From the NCBI RefSeq assembly GCF_000018685.1, contig NC_010001.1, positions 4,621,501 through 4,685,500 on the forward strand: a stretch of DNA of 64,000 nt. Direction: 5' to 3'. The position numbers and the translations under genes are program-made. Source of the stretch: Lachnoclostridium phytofermentans ISDg (lineage in GTDB: Bacteria; Bacillota; Clostridia; Lachnospirales; Lachnospiraceae). A model generated the notes under the pieces. The model worked only from the letters and a program-made list of their open reading frames with translations. It was not told the origin of the DNA and searched no databases. The first letter of the stretch is position 1; the number at the start of each line of letters is the position of its first letter. This document shows positions 17,430-26,088 of this stretch, piece by piece.

Positions 17430-17693
17430 TTAATTTTCTCTCCAGCGATTCAGTGTCTTATAATAAGTTAACATATCTTTTCTTACTTCATCCACTGTTT
17501 TTCCCTCACCTTCTTTATACACAAAAGGAATACAAAACTCTACCATTTCTTCCATTGATTGATTTGATACAAAATCTCCATCCTTATAGCAGTAAATACA
17601 ATACTCCTCATTCTTACTGCCATCCGCATTTGTTGCAAACTCCTCTTCCTTTGTAAGTGGCATAGCACATGATTGACATACCTTACCTTCCAT
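17430..17693 (-). CDS. Small zinc-ribbon protein (PF12674-like)
   Basis: 87 residues. CQSCAMPLTKEEEFATN near the N-terminus and EEYCIYCYKDGDF near residue 32 give two CxxC knuckles of a putative zinc ribbon. A helical C-terminal half follows (MEEMVEFCIPF, VDEVRKDMLTYYKTL). Proteins with this layout are common, widely conserved and uncharacterised; binding of nucleic acid or of a partner protein is possible. Monocistronic with a good AAGGAGG. Confidence 0.88.
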   Translation of the reverse strand: MEGKVCQSCAMPLTKEEEFATNADGSKNEEYCIYCYKDGDFVSNQSMEEMVEFCIPFVYKEGEGKTVDEVRKDMLTYYKTLNRWREN

Positions 17694-18047
17694 ATAAACC
17701 TCCTTTTTTGCTTCAACTATTCTTTGCCTCTTAATCTCTTATAAAACCAATAAAATACGATTTCTTAGTTTTATAGTTATATTATACTTAAAGTAATATG
17801 ACATCCTGTGTCATATTAAAATTATCTTTTTACTCATAGTAAATCAATGATTCAAGTAAAGATTAAAATTTGGTATAAGCTAACATAAAAATTACTTTGA
17901 TCATAGATACCTAATTTTCTCTCATAGGCGAATTTCTCCAACTATGTTATAATAGCATTTAAATAGTACTTAAAAAGTATTTAAAGAATATTTAATTTTT
18001 TTAAACAAGAAAAAGCACTTAAAAAACACTAAAACATTACTTTAAAT

Positions 18048-18083
18048 AAGAAAAATCTCGACATGCGAACTTTTCTTACCACG
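18048..18083 (-). repeat. Dispersed palindromic element, copy E
   Basis: Minus-strand reading GTGGTAAGAAAAGTTCGCATG followed after three bases by AGATTTTTCTT matches the family core GACAAGGAAAAGTTCGCG...CTTTTTCC. It ends 34 bp before the GH31 start codon, so here it lies in a 5' leader. The rest of the 424-bp gap is AT-rich, with a TATAAT at about 17949. Confidence 0.55.
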
Positions 18084-18117
18084 TATAATTGTAAATGTTA
18101 CAAAGAAAGGACACAAG

Positions 18118-20196
18118 ATGATTACTAAATATTGTTTTGGAACTCCATTTGAAACAGAAGCTGTAGCGATGAAATTAAATTCAACTACTGTTACCTCTTC
18201 TGATCTTACCAAAGAAGACTCTAAAGATGTGTTTTCTTTTCCTATTTCTATAAAGTCAGACCATAATTTTTTCCTGGAATATGATATGGCGAAAGATGAC
18301 ATTGTTTACGGACTTGGTGAAGCAAACCGAGGAATCAATAAACGTGGTTATCAATACATAAGCTATTGTACGGATGACCCAAATCATACAGAAAATAAAT
18401 TCTCACTTTATGGTGCACATAATTTCATAATCATTGATGGAGACCAATGTTTTGGACTTTTCTTTGATTATCCCGGTAAACTAACCTTTGATATTGGATA
18501 TTCTTCCTACTCGAAATTACGTGTCGTGGCAGAAGAGGCAAATCTTTATCTTTATGTTATCTCGGGTGCAAGCTCTTATGACATCATAAAACAATTTCGT
18601 GAAATGATTGGCGAATCCTATCTTCCTCCTCTTTGGGCATTTGGTTACCAGCAATCTCGTTGGGGTTATAAGACAGCAAGTGATATAAGGACTGTTGCTG
18701 ATGAATATCAAAAACATGGAATTGGACTTGATGCTATCTATATGGATATTGATTATATGGAACAATATAAAGATTTTACAGTTGATGAAGAGAAATTTCC
18801 GAATTTTACAGAGTTTGTCGCTGAAATGAAGAATAGAAATATACATCTGGTTCCTATTATTGATGCTGGTGTAAAAATTGAAGATGGATATTCCGTCTAT
18901 GAAGAGGGTGTCGCAAACAATTACTTTTGCAAACGAGAAGATGGTACTGACTTCATTGCAGGCGTTTGGCCTGGGGATACTCATTTCCCAGATTTTTTTA
19001 AGAAGGATGCCAGAGAATGGTTCGGAAACAAGTATCAAACCTTGCTGGAAAAAGGAATTGATGGCTTTTGGAATGATATGAATGAACCAGCTATCTTTTA
19101 TTCTAAGGAAGGTTTAGATGAAGCATACGAAGAAGTTAAAAAAATGGAAAATAAAGAACTTTACCTTTCAAATATCTTCCACTTAAAATACCTCATGGAT
19201 TCCTTACAAAACAAGGAAGATGATCATAAAAGATTCTATCACGATGTAGAAGGGAAAAAAGTTCGCCACGATAAAGTCCATAATTTATACGGTTATTACA
19301 TGACACGTGCAGCAGGTGAAGCATTCCATAACTTAAATGAGTCCAAGAGAATCCTCTTATTCTCTCGTTCCTCTTATATCGGCATGCACCGCTATGGCGG
19401 TATCTGGACTGGAGATAACCATTCTTGGTGGTCGCACCTTCTATTAAATATCAAGATGATGCCATCACTAAATATGTGTGGTTTCCTATACAGTGGTGCG
19501 GACTTAGGAGGGTTTGGCGGTGATGTAACTAGAGATTTGATGCTAAGATGGCTTGCTTTTGGTATCTTTACTCCTCTTATGAGAAACCACTCTGCGATTG
19601 GTACAAGAAATCAAGAATGTTATGAATTTGAATCAGCAGAAGAATTTAAGCATCTAATCGGAATTCGTTATCGTCTCATTCCATACCTATACAGTGAGTT
19701 TGTAAAGGCCGTGAAAAAGAACGATATGCTCTTTCGACCGCTTGCTTTTGATTATCCAAATGATCCACTGTCTCGACATATCGAAGATCAATTAATGCTT
19801 GGTGAAGGATTAATGATAGCTCCGGTTTATACCCAAAATGCTACAGGACGCTATATCTACCTTCCAGAGGATATGCTTTATCTAAAGTTTACAAAAGACT
19901 CTGATTTTAGTATGGAAGTACTCACAAAAGGCCATCACTATATAGAAGTTGACTTATCGGAAGTTCCTTTGTTTGTAAAGCAAAATCATATTCTGCCATT
20001 AGCAAAAGAAGCAGAGAACACAGCAACCTTAGACCGTAAAAACTTTACTATATTATGCTACTTAACAAAAGAAGCTTCTTATGAGTTTTATGAAGATGAC
20101 GGTATTACACTTCCTGCAAATGGTACAACAAACATCCTAACGATTGATTGCCCTAATGCAGCACAAATTGTGAATTCTGAGTTTCAGTTCGCTTAA
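18118..20196 (+). CDS. Glycoside hydrolase family 31, alpha-glucosidase
   Basis: 692 residues. An N-terminal beta-sandwich carries YGLGEANRGINKRGYQY. The GH31 barrel follows with LPPLWAFGYQQSRWGY and DAIYMDIDYMEQYKDF. The catalytic nucleophile is the Asp in DGFWNDMNEPA (near residue 320), and the acid/base is the Asp in GGIWTGDNHSWW (near 430). RLIPYLYSEF and a C-terminal beta domain follow. No signal peptide, so it acts in the cytoplasm on imported alpha-glucosides, isomaltose- or maltose-type (inference). It stands alone, not in a sugar-uptake operon. AAAGGA precedes the ATG. Confidence 0.93.
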   Translation: MITKYCFGTPFETEAVAMKLNSTTVTSSDLTKEDSKDVFSFPISIKSDHNFFLEYDMAKDDIVYGLGEANRGINKRGYQYISYCTDDPNHTENKFSLYGAHNFIIIDGDQCFGLFFDYPGKLTFDIGYSSYSKLRVVAEEANLYLYVISGASSYDIIKQFREMIGESYLPPLWAFGYQQSRWGYKTASDIRTVADEYQKHGIGLDAIYMDIDYMEQYKDFTVDEEKFPNFTEFVAEMKNRNIHLVPIIDAGVKIEDGYSVYEEGVANNYFCKREDGTDFIAGVWPGDTHFPDFFKKDAREWFGNKYQTLLEKGIDGFWNDMNEPAIFYSKEGLDEAYEEVKKMENKELYLSNIFHLKYLMDSLQNKEDDHKRFYHDVEGKKVRHDKVHNLYGYYMTRAAGEAFHNLNESKRILLFSRSSYIGMHRYGGIWTGDNHSWWSHLLLNIKMMPSLNMCGFLYSGADLGGFGGDVTRDLMLRWLAFGIFTPLMRNHSAIGTRNQECYEFESAEEFKHLIGIRYRLIPYLYSEFVKAVKKNDMLFRPLAFDYPNDPLSRHIEDQLMLGEGLMIAPVYTQNATGRYIYLPEDMLYLKFTKDSDFSMEVLTKGHHYIEVDLSEVPLFVKQNHILPLAKEAENTATLDRKNFTILCYLTKEASYEFYEDDGITLPANGTTNILTIDCPNAAQIVNSEFQFA

Positions 20197-20271
20197 GACT
20201 TTATCTTCAAAGCTTTTCAACATGATTACTATACAGTAAGCATTTCTGTCTTAAAATGACTTAATGAACTC

Positions 20272-20319
20272 AAAAAGGTCCTTGAAAACTGCTAATATAC
20301 AGTTTCAAGGGCCTTTTTA
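20272..20319 (+). terminator. Terminator of the GH31 gene
   Basis: AAAAAGGTCCTTGAAAACT pairs with AGTTTCAAGGGCCTTTTT, followed by AATAAG. The A/T-symmetric arms could also stop the convergent rubredoxin transcript. Confidence 0.8.
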
Positions 20320-20341
20320 ATAAGTGATTATTCTATGTAAA

Positions 20342-20476
20342 TCACTCTTGTACAAATACTTCCTTAGTCTGACCACAGATAGGGCATTCGTAATCATCTG
20401 GTAATTCTTCAAATGGAGTTTCTCCATCATATACCCATTGGCATACGGAGCAAACATATTGTACTTCTTGACTCAT
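20342..20476 (-). CDS. Rubredoxin-like protein
   Basis: 44 residues on the minus strand from the ATG at 20476-20474, preceded by AAGGAGG with a 7-nt spacer. It carries two rubredoxin knuckles: YVCSVCQWVYDGETPFEELP near the N-terminus and DDYECPICGQTKEVF near the C-terminus. The two CxxC pairs bind a single iron for one-electron transfer. It is slightly shorter than classical rubredoxins (52-54 residues) and has CSVCQW in place of CxxCGY. The likely role is electron supply to rubrerythrin-type peroxide reductases or other oxidative-stress enzymes (inference). Confidence 0.9.
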   Translation of the reverse strand: MSQEVQYVCSVCQWVYDGETPFEELPDDYECPICGQTKEVFVQE

Positions 20477-20693
20477 ATTATCACCTCCTTTCAATGTACT
20501 ATTAGCCTCTGGCTTACTTCCATTTTAAATTGCGGTAATCTTTATCGGTTATTGACTAATTGTTACTAAGATACTCTCTTCTAGTATCTCACAAACAAAT
20601 AGCCAATGAGTATTAAAATATGCGATAATAGACTCTTGTATGTATAATGCAGAATTTAGATTTCTTAATAACTTATGAAATCTAAATAGCATT

Positions 20694-20723
20694 TTGACAC
20701 TGTTCCTTGGGTTATGGTATAAT
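20694..20723 (+). promoter_or_regulatory. Promoter of the plsC-like gene
   Basis: TTGACA (20694-20699), 18-bp spacer, TATAAT (20718-20723), both hexamers perfect. The start codon follows 160 nt later, leaving a long structured leader. Confidence 0.8.
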
Positions 20724-20728
20724 ACTCG

Positions 20729-20800
20729 TTGGTTCTTCCAATTGTATATCAAAATAGTAAAAAAAACAACTATTTGAATATATTTTGGTATCAGAACCAA
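20729..20800 (+). promoter_or_regulatory. 5'-terminal leader stem-loop of plsC-like mRNA
   Basis: Nested pairings: TTGGTTCT (20729-20736) with AGAACCAA (20793-20800), CCAA (20738) with TTGG (20785), and AAATAGT (20752-20758) with ACTATTT (20769-20775). The predicted transcription start falls at the foot of the outer stem. A second small hairpin, GGTGCTAAAGCGCC, lies near 20855. It may be an mRNA-stabilising or regulatory structure; no known riboswitch class was recognised. Confidence 0.4.
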
Positions 20801-20882
20801 TAATTTCTGGTATGGCATTTGTGCTAAACCTAAAAAATAATTCGTTAAGAAAAGGTGCTAAAGCGCCAGAATAGAGGTTACT

Positions 20883-21614
20883 ATGAGAACAGTGTTAGTT
20901 ATATTGGCAATCACGATTTTCTTAATTATATCACTGCCATTCTATTTGATTTCTCTCATTATTGGCCTATTTAATAATCGTGCCAAAATAAGATTCTCTC
21001 AAACAGCAGCTAAGGTTTTTTTTCGTATCATACTAATTTTCTCAGCTACCAAAGTCAAGGTTTTAGGTCGTGAAAATGTTCCGTCTAAAGAAGCAGTTTT
21101 GTATACTGCTAATCATCGAGGGTTAGCTGACATCGCCGTTGCTTACGTTACGCTGCCTACTCTAACAGGCTTTGTAGCAAAGAAAGAAATGGGCAAGATA
21201 CCCGTTATGAGCTGGTGGATGAGAAACCTCAATTGCCTATTTCTAGATCGTGAAAACCCGAGAGAGGGATTAAAGACCATCTTAACAGGTGTAGAAAATA
21301 TAAGAAAAGGCTACTCTATGTTTATTATGCCAGAGGGTACAAGAAATCACGAAGAAGAGATGTTACCATTCAAAGAAGGAAGTTTTAAAATGGCTGAAAA
21401 AACTGGCTGTGCCATCATTCCGGTAGCAATCACAAACTCCGATGCTGTTTTTGAGCGTCAATTTCCATGGGTTAAAAAAGCAACTGTTGTCATTCATTAT
21501 GGTAATCCAATATATCCAAATGACTTACCAAAAGAAGAGCGTAAATTCATTGGAAATCATGTTCGTGATGTTATCTCCTCTATGTTAGAAGAGGATAAAA
21601 AGTTAGCACTTTAA
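20883..21614 (+). CDS. plsC: 1-acyl-sn-glycerol-3-phosphate acyltransferase
   Basis: 243 residues. An N-terminal membrane segment (VLVILAITIFLIISLPFYLIS) anchors the protein. The acyltransferase catalytic motif is NHRGLADIA (H-x4-D), followed by FVAKKEMGKIPVMSWWM, FLDRENPREG and MPEGTRNHEEE (substrate-binding EGTR). It converts lysophosphatidic acid to phosphatidic acid in membrane lipid synthesis. Length is normal. Transcribed alone from a near-consensus promoter with a 160-nt leader. Confidence 0.93.
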   Translation: MRTVLVILAITIFLIISLPFYLISLIIGLFNNRAKIRFSQTAAKVFFRIILIFSATKVKVLGRENVPSKEAVLYTANHRGLADIAVAYVTLPTLTGFVAKKEMGKIPVMSWWMRNLNCLFLDRENPREGLKTILTGVENIRKGYSMFIMPEGTRNHEEEMLPFKEGSFKMAEKTGCAIIPVAITNSDAVFERQFPWVKKATVVIHYGNPIYPNDLPKEERKFIGNHVRDVISSMLEEDKKLAL

Positions 21615-21621
21615 TACTCCC

Positions 21622-21655
21622 TATGAAAAATTATTTTACTATTTCTTTTTTCATA
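21622..21655 (+). terminator. Terminator of the plsC-like gene
   Basis: TATGAAAAA and TTTTTTCATA arms directly follow the stop codon; the stem is weak and A/U-rich. Confidence 0.5.
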
Positions 21656-21747
21656 AATTAATGTTAAAATAATATCCATGGCTTTCTTGAACAACCTATA
21701 GAAAGAAGGCTGTTTCGTGATATTACATAACGAAAGGAGGTAGTCAT

Positions 21748-22203
21748 ATGCCAGTGTGGGCAATTGTAATGTTAGTTATTTTAGCAATCTTAGTTGTTCT
21801 CTTTGTTGCTTTACTTATATATGGAAGAAAGATGCAAAAGAAACAGGAGGCATCTCAAGAAGATATTCGTAACGGTGCACAGTCGTTTTCAATCTTAGTC
21901 ATCGATAAAAAGCGGATGCGTATTAAAGACGCCGGGTTCCCGCAGATTGTACTAGATCAAACACCAAAGTATCTTCGCCGTGCAAAAGTTCCGGTTGTAA
22001 AAGCGAAAATCGGTCCTAAAGTTGCAACTTTAATGTGTGAAGAAAAGGTTTTTGACTTAATACCAATTAAGAAAGAAATCAAGGCTGTTATTAATGGTAT
22101 CTACATTCTTGATGTCAAAGGCCTCCGTGGCGGTTTAGAACAACGCCCGGTTAAGCAAAGCTTCTTTAAGAAAATGAAATCAAAAATAACAAAAAAGAAC
22201 TAA
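21748..22203 (+). CDS. Membrane-anchored protein of unknown function
   Basis: 151 residues. Residues about 3-27 (VWAIVMLVILAILVVLFVALL) form one membrane segment, followed by a basic region. The soluble domain of about 110 residues is rich in beta-type patterns (FSILVIDKKRMRIKDAGFP, VPVVKAKIGPKVATLMCEEK, VINGIYILDVKGLRGG). A basic tail follows (KKMKSKITKKN). The conserved-looking core hints at a small barrel near the membrane. I do not recognise a named family. AAAGGAGG precedes the ATG and a strong terminator follows. Confidence 0.8.
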   Translation: MPVWAIVMLVILAILVVLFVALLIYGRKMQKKQEASQEDIRNGAQSFSILVIDKKRMRIKDAGFPQIVLDQTPKYLRRAKVPVVKAKIGPKVATLMCEEKVFDLIPIKKEIKAVINGIYILDVKGLRGGLEQRPVKQSFFKKMKSKITKKN

Positions 22204-22286
22204 TCGTTTAAAATATTCATCAAAAGTAGATGAACTAGTTAATTCATCAAAACGATAGATGAGCAAGAAAAAATTAGTTATCTTAT

Positions 22287-22354
22287 AAAAAAAGGTTGTT
22301 TAACAATAAATCACTTCCTCAAGAACTTGATTTAATATGTTAAACAGCCTTTTT
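22287..22354 (+). terminator. Terminator after the unknown membrane-anchored gene
   Basis: AAAAAGGTTGTTTAACA pairs with TGTTAAACAGCCTTTTT (one mismatch). Confidence 0.8.
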
Positions 22355-22388
22355 CAATTCAAATGTTAATATTCCTTTGTACTTATGG

Positions 22389-22473
22389 CTATCATTATCT
22401 TTTGACTATCAATATCTTTTAGCTATCATTATCTTTTGACTATCAATATATTTTGACTATCTTTATCTTTCGG
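22389..22473. repeat. Tandem repeat, five copies of a 17-bp unit
   Basis: Units such as CTATCATTATCTTTTGA recur at 22389, 22406, 22423, 22440 and 22457 with one to four changes each. The last unit contains the stop codon and final codons of the DUF1934 gene (stop at 22465-22463), so the array has grown from, or into, the 3' end of that gene. Confidence 0.85.
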
Positions 22474-22891
22474 TAATCTTTATTGTAAGGTTACACTCAG
22501 ATACATACTGATAATTAACATCCAATGCATAAAACAACTCTACCATAATTTCTTTTTCTGCTTCTACAATATCAATAGACTTCGTAGTAACACCTATCAT
22601 CAAATCGCCATACGGAGTCGTATAATAATTCATATGACTTTTCCCGAGTTCGAATACCATATGGGAAGCTGCCTCCCCTTTTTTGGTTAACTCAACTTGA
22701 TTTTTTGAAATCTTTAATGTACATCGCACCGTTTTATCTGGTGCACTCTCCTGATCTAGCAATTCGTCATACAATACAAAATGTTTTCCATTGCGAAAAT
22801 AGTATTCACCAAGGCTAATTACTTCAATGGCTTCTTCTTGTTCTGTCTCATATTGTAAGCCGGCAATCGATACAATTACCTCTTTTGTCAT
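22463..22891 (-). CDS. DUF1934 family beta-barrel protein (YwiB-like)
   Basis: 142 residues. Family pattern: KEVIVSIAGLQYETEQEEAIEVISLGEYYFRNGKHFVLYDE, spread over residues 3-45; then LKISKNQVELTKKGE, MVFELGKSHMNYYTTPYGDL and ELFYALDVNYQYVSECNLTI. Members are small calycin-like barrels found in Firmicutes with no established function. It lies 29 bp downstream of murI on the same strand, suggesting a murI-linked transcript. The 3' end merges into a 17-bp tandem repeat. Confidence 0.85.
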   Translation of the reverse strand: MTKEVIVSIAGLQYETEQEEAIEVISLGEYYFRNGKHFVLYDELLDQESAPDKTVRCTLKISKNQVELTKKGEAASHMVFELGKSHMNYYTTPYGDLMIGVTTKSIDIVEAEKEIMVELFYALDVNYQYVSECNLTIKITER

Positions 22892-22920
22892 GCTTTCGGT
22901 TACCTTTCCAATATAATTTC

Positions 22921-23733
22921 TTATTCAAAAGTCTTTATGTTAACATCCTTCGTTTCAATTATTTCACATGGTAATATCGTATTTGCAAAGTTACGGAATT
23001 TCTCTGCACCATCACTGACAAAAAAGGTATGTTCTGGTGTCGTTGTTTCTTCCGATAGCAATTTTTGTTCTTCTAATACATGCTTTAAGGTTCTGGCTGT
23101 TTCATAAGCTGGATTTACTAGCTCTATTCCATCACCAACCACCTCACGAATCACCTTTCGAAGCAAAGGATAGTGAGTACAACCAAGAATTAAGGTATCA
23201 ATATCTTTATATAAAAGTTCTTGAATATACCTACTTACAACTTCTTTCGTAATAGGATCATCAATCCAGCCCTCTTCTACCAAAGGTACAAATAAAGGAC
23301 AAGCCTTACCAAACACTCGAAGATCAGGACGAATTTCTCCTAAAAACTCGTTATAAATACCACTTCGTATCGTGCCTTCGGTAGCAATCACCCCAATATT
23401 ACCATTTCTCGTTGTCTCAGCTGCTACTTTGGCACCCGGGTTAATAACACCGATGATTGGTATCTCTATTTCTTTTCTCACTGTTTCAAGAGCATGGGCA
23501 CTTGCTGTATTACATGCTATCACAATCGCTTTTACATCCTTCGTCAATAAAAAACGAATGATTTGTCTGGAGTACATTGTTATGGTTGCCTTTGACTTAC
23601 TACCGTATGGTAATCGAGCAGTATCTCCAAAATATATGATTTGCTCCTTAGGTAATTGATTCATAATTTCCTTAGTTACCGTAAGACCACCAATACCAGA
23701 ATCAAAAACTCCAATTGCAGATTTATTTGACAT
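22921..23733 (-). CDS. murI: Glutamate racemase
   Basis: 270 residues. Racemase landmarks: GVFDSGIGGLTVTKEI, YFGDTARLPYGSKS, the first catalytic cysteine in VIACNTASAHAL (near residue 73) and the second in LILGCTHYPLLRKVI (near 184). Both cysteines are intact. It makes D-glutamate for peptidoglycan precursors in the cytoplasm. ddl lies 18 bp upstream on the same strand, so the two cell-wall D-amino-acid enzymes form one operon. Confidence 0.97.
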   Translation of the reverse strand: MSNKSAIGVFDSGIGGLTVTKEIMNQLPKEQIIYFGDTARLPYGSKSKATITMYSRQIIRFLLTKDVKAIVIACNTASAHALETVRKEIEIPIIGVINPGAKVAAETTRNGNIGVIATEGTIRSGIYNEFLGEIRPDLRVFGKACPLFVPLVEEGWIDDPITKEVVSRYIQELLYKDIDTLILGCTHYPLLRKVIREVVGDGIELVNPAYETARTLKHVLEEQKLLSEETTTPEHTFFVSDGAEKFRNFANTILPCEIIETKDVNIKTFE

Positions 23734-23751
23734 ATTGTCCCTCCACGCAGC

Positions 23752-24813
23752 CTACTTCATATTTCTTGTAAATGCTGTTTGAATTAATTTTTCCACTAAT
23801 TGTGGCTTTGCAATCCCTTTCGCTTCCCATAACATAGGGTACATACTGATTGCTGTAAATCCTGGAAGAGTATTGATTTCGTTAAAAACTATTTCATTGG
23901 TATCCTTTTCTAAGAAGAAGTCGACTCTTGATAAGGAATAACCATCTACCGCACGGAATATCTTTACCGCTGCATCACTGATTTCCTGTGCCTTCCCCTC
24001 TGGAAGTTCTGGTGAAATAATAGTTTTAGAATCTGCATTGTTGTATTTTGCATCATAATCGTAAAACTCTGCTGCCGCTAAAATCTCACCAACTCCTGAA
24101 GCTTTTGCTTCCATACCACCAAGCACTGCACACTCAATCTCTCTTCCCACAATCGTTTCCTCTACTAGTATCTTGCGGTCATGCTCTGCGGCTTCTTTTA
24201 ATCCAACGATTAAATCATCACGATTATGAGCTTTTGTAATCCCCTTAGAGGAACCAGCATTGGATGGTTTAATGAATACTGGATAAGATATACGATTCTC
24301 TATTCGTTCTACTACCTTATTCATCTCCTCCAATTCCTTCGCATACACAGGCTCATAAGCTGCCTGACGAATACCAAGGCTATCCACAATAATCTTAGTA
24401 TATAATTTATCCATGGATACCGAACTTGCTAGAACACCACAACCCACATACGGAACCCCAGCTAATTCAAGCAATCCCTGAACAGTACCATCTTCACCGA
24501 ATAATCCGTGTAATACAGGGAATACAACATCTACCTTTTGATATTCTACTTTATTATCTTCCATGATCAAAAGGCTTGGTTTACTTCTATCGGGTGAAAG
24601 AATTGCGGTCTTTTTCCCATCTCTCCAAACTCCACTTGTGATGTCTTCTACACTTCCTGTAAGCAGCCACTTTCCCTCTTTTGTGATGCCTACCAATACA
24701 ATATCATAATGATCAAGATCAATATGATTAATAACCGTTACTGCCGAAACACATGACACCTCATGCTCTGAGGATTGTCCTCCAAACAATACGACAATAG
24801 TTTTCTTATCCAT
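23752..24813 (-). CDS. ddl: D-alanine--D-alanine ligase
   Basis: 353 residues from the ATG at 24813-24811, which has AAAGGA 8 nt upstream. A GTG 14 codons earlier is in frame but lacks a good site. ATP-grasp ligase landmarks: VVLFGGQSSEHEVSCVSA, FPVLHGLFGEDGTVQGLLEL, YPVFIKPSNAGSSKGITK, VGREIECAVLGG, and LSRVDFFLEKDTNEIVFNEINTLPGFT, where Glu and Asn bind magnesium. It makes the D-Ala-D-Ala dipeptide of the peptidoglycan stem. First gene of ddl-murI-DUF1934. Confidence 0.97.
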   Translation of the reverse strand: MDKKTIVVLFGGQSSEHEVSCVSAVTVINHIDLDHYDIVLVGITKEGKWLLTGSVEDITSGVWRDGKKTAILSPDRSKPSLLIMEDNKVEYQKVDVVFPVLHGLFGEDGTVQGLLELAGVPYVGCGVLASSVSMDKLYTKIIVDSLGIRQAAYEPVYAKELEEMNKVVERIENRISYPVFIKPSNAGSSKGITKAHNRDDLIVGLKEAAEHDRKILVEETIVGREIECAVLGGMEAKASGVGEILAAAEFYDYDAKYNNADSKTIISPELPEGKAQEISDAAVKIFRAVDGYSLSRVDFFLEKDTNEIVFNEINTLPGFTAISMYPMLWEAKGIAKPQLVEKLIQTAFTRNMK

Positions 24814-24916
24814 GCAAGTCATCCTTTCTGTCTGCCTATCTATTCGAGTTTCCACCTAAGTCGAATCGAAATCATTTAATTATCGTATGAAATTCATACT
24901 TTATTAAAATGTTTTA

Positions 24917-24960
24917 TTCATAACAAAAACTAGTACGTAAAGCGCACTTTTTCTTGTTTC
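24917..24960 (+). repeat. Dispersed palindromic element, copy G
   Basis: TTCATAACAAAAACTAGTACG...AGCGCACTTTTTCTTGTTTC aligns along its length with copy A (TTCATGACAAGGAAAAGTTCGCG...GCGCTTTTTCCTGTTC). It lies in the 428-bp gap between divergent ddl and spoIIR. I see no other clear element in that gap. Confidence 0.5.
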
Positions 24961-25241
24961 TTGAATTTCATAGTTTCACTGAATCCATTATTTACTAGGC
25001 CATGAATATTATACTTTCCTATTACTATATACATTTTACACTCAATTAGTTATTAATTCAATGATTTTATCTTATGAACTACCGACCATCTAAAGCTAAT
25101 GGGATGAAACTGAACTCATGAATGTATCATGTATGTATCACAAATGTATTTAATTTGTTTAAATCGCATAGGTCAGGACATACTCTTAATAATAAAATCA
25201 AAAAGATTATTTTCCTAAATTTTAATAAAAGGAGTATTGTT

Positions 25242-25964
25242 ATGAGATTCGTACATTTTCCTAACCCTAATATGCATGAAATTTCTAATAGGGAGTGTTT
25301 CCCTAAGAAATTATTTATATCTTACATATTGCCTTTTGCCCTTGCATTTTTGATCACTTTATATGCCTTGTTTGGAGCTTTTGTATCATTTGCAGGCTCA
25401 CCAGCTGTAAAACAAAATCAGGCTCTTCTACAAGAAGACCTAGCGAAACAATTACTGCGATTTCACATCCTTGGTAATAGTGACTCCGAGGAGGACCAGG
25501 ATGTGAAACTTTATGTAAAGGAAGGTTTAATGACCTACTTAATACCACTCTTAGAGGATTGCACAGACAAAGAAAGTACAATCAACGTATTAATGGATCA
25601 TCTAATTGATATTGAGAAAGAAGCTTCCAGGCTTCTTGCTATGAAGGGATATTACTATGGTGCTAGTGCTGCCATTGATAAGAGTACTTTCCCAATTAAA
25701 GTTTATGGAGATATAACCTTACCAGCTGGGGAGTATGACGCTCTTAAAATTAAACTTGGTAAAGCACAAGGACGTAACTGGTGGTGTATTCTGTTTCCAA
25801 ATCTATGCTTTGTTGATGCAACCTATTCCGTTGTTCCGGAAGTTTCTAAGCAACAGTTAAAATCCTTATTAACAGAAGAGGAGTATACCGCAATTATCAA
25901 GGAAGAAAAACCAAATGTTGTTGTAAAGTTTAAACTTTGGGATTATCTATCAAAGCTATTTTAG
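25242..25964 (+). CDS. spoIIR: Stage II sporulation protein R
   Basis: 240 residues from the ATG at 25242, chosen because AAAGGAG lies 7 nt upstream; an open extension of 40 codons further upstream has no such site. A membrane segment at about residues 24-48 acts as secretion signal. The SpoIIR core shows LRFHILGNSDSEEDQDVKLYVKEG, then the GYYYGASAAIDKSTFPIKVYGD and LPAGEYDALKIKLGKAQGRNWWC stretches (read across shorter blocks), and CFVDATYSVV. SpoIIR is made in the forespore under sigma-F and signals SpoIIGA across the septum to process pro-sigma-E. I could not define a sigma-F promoter. Confidence 0.93.
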   Translation: MRFVHFPNPNMHEISNRECFPKKLFISYILPFALAFLITLYALFGAFVSFAGSPAVKQNQALLQEDLAKQLLRFHILGNSDSEEDQDVKLYVKEGLMTYLIPLLEDCTDKESTINVLMDHLIDIEKEASRLLAMKGYYYGASAAIDKSTFPIKVYGDITLPAGEYDALKIKLGKAQGRNWWCILFPNLCFVDATYSVVPEVSKQQLKSLLTEEEYTAIIKEEKPNVVVKFKLWDYLSKLF

Positions 25965-26021
25965 ATGAGTACATAGGAGACTCATCTTATCATCCATCTT
26001 TGTAGAATGTCTGAATATTAC

Positions 26022-26050
26022 TTGCAAAACCCTTATAAGCCTAATATAAT
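26022..26050 (+). promoter_or_regulatory. Promoter of ispE
   Basis: TTGCAA (26022-26027), 17-bp spacer, TATAAT (26045-26050), about 40 nt before the start codon. Confidence 0.75.
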
Positions 26051-26088
26051 GGACAATATCAGGGTTAAACCCACGACAGGAGTTTTCA

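Noticed and set aside
20549..20818. 89-codon minus-strand open frame upstream of plsC
   Set aside because: It lies across a strong plus-strand promoter and structured leader and has no ribosome site.
22389..22473. Possible CRISPR array
   Set aside because: Units follow each other directly with no spacers and are only 17 bp long; it is a minisatellite.
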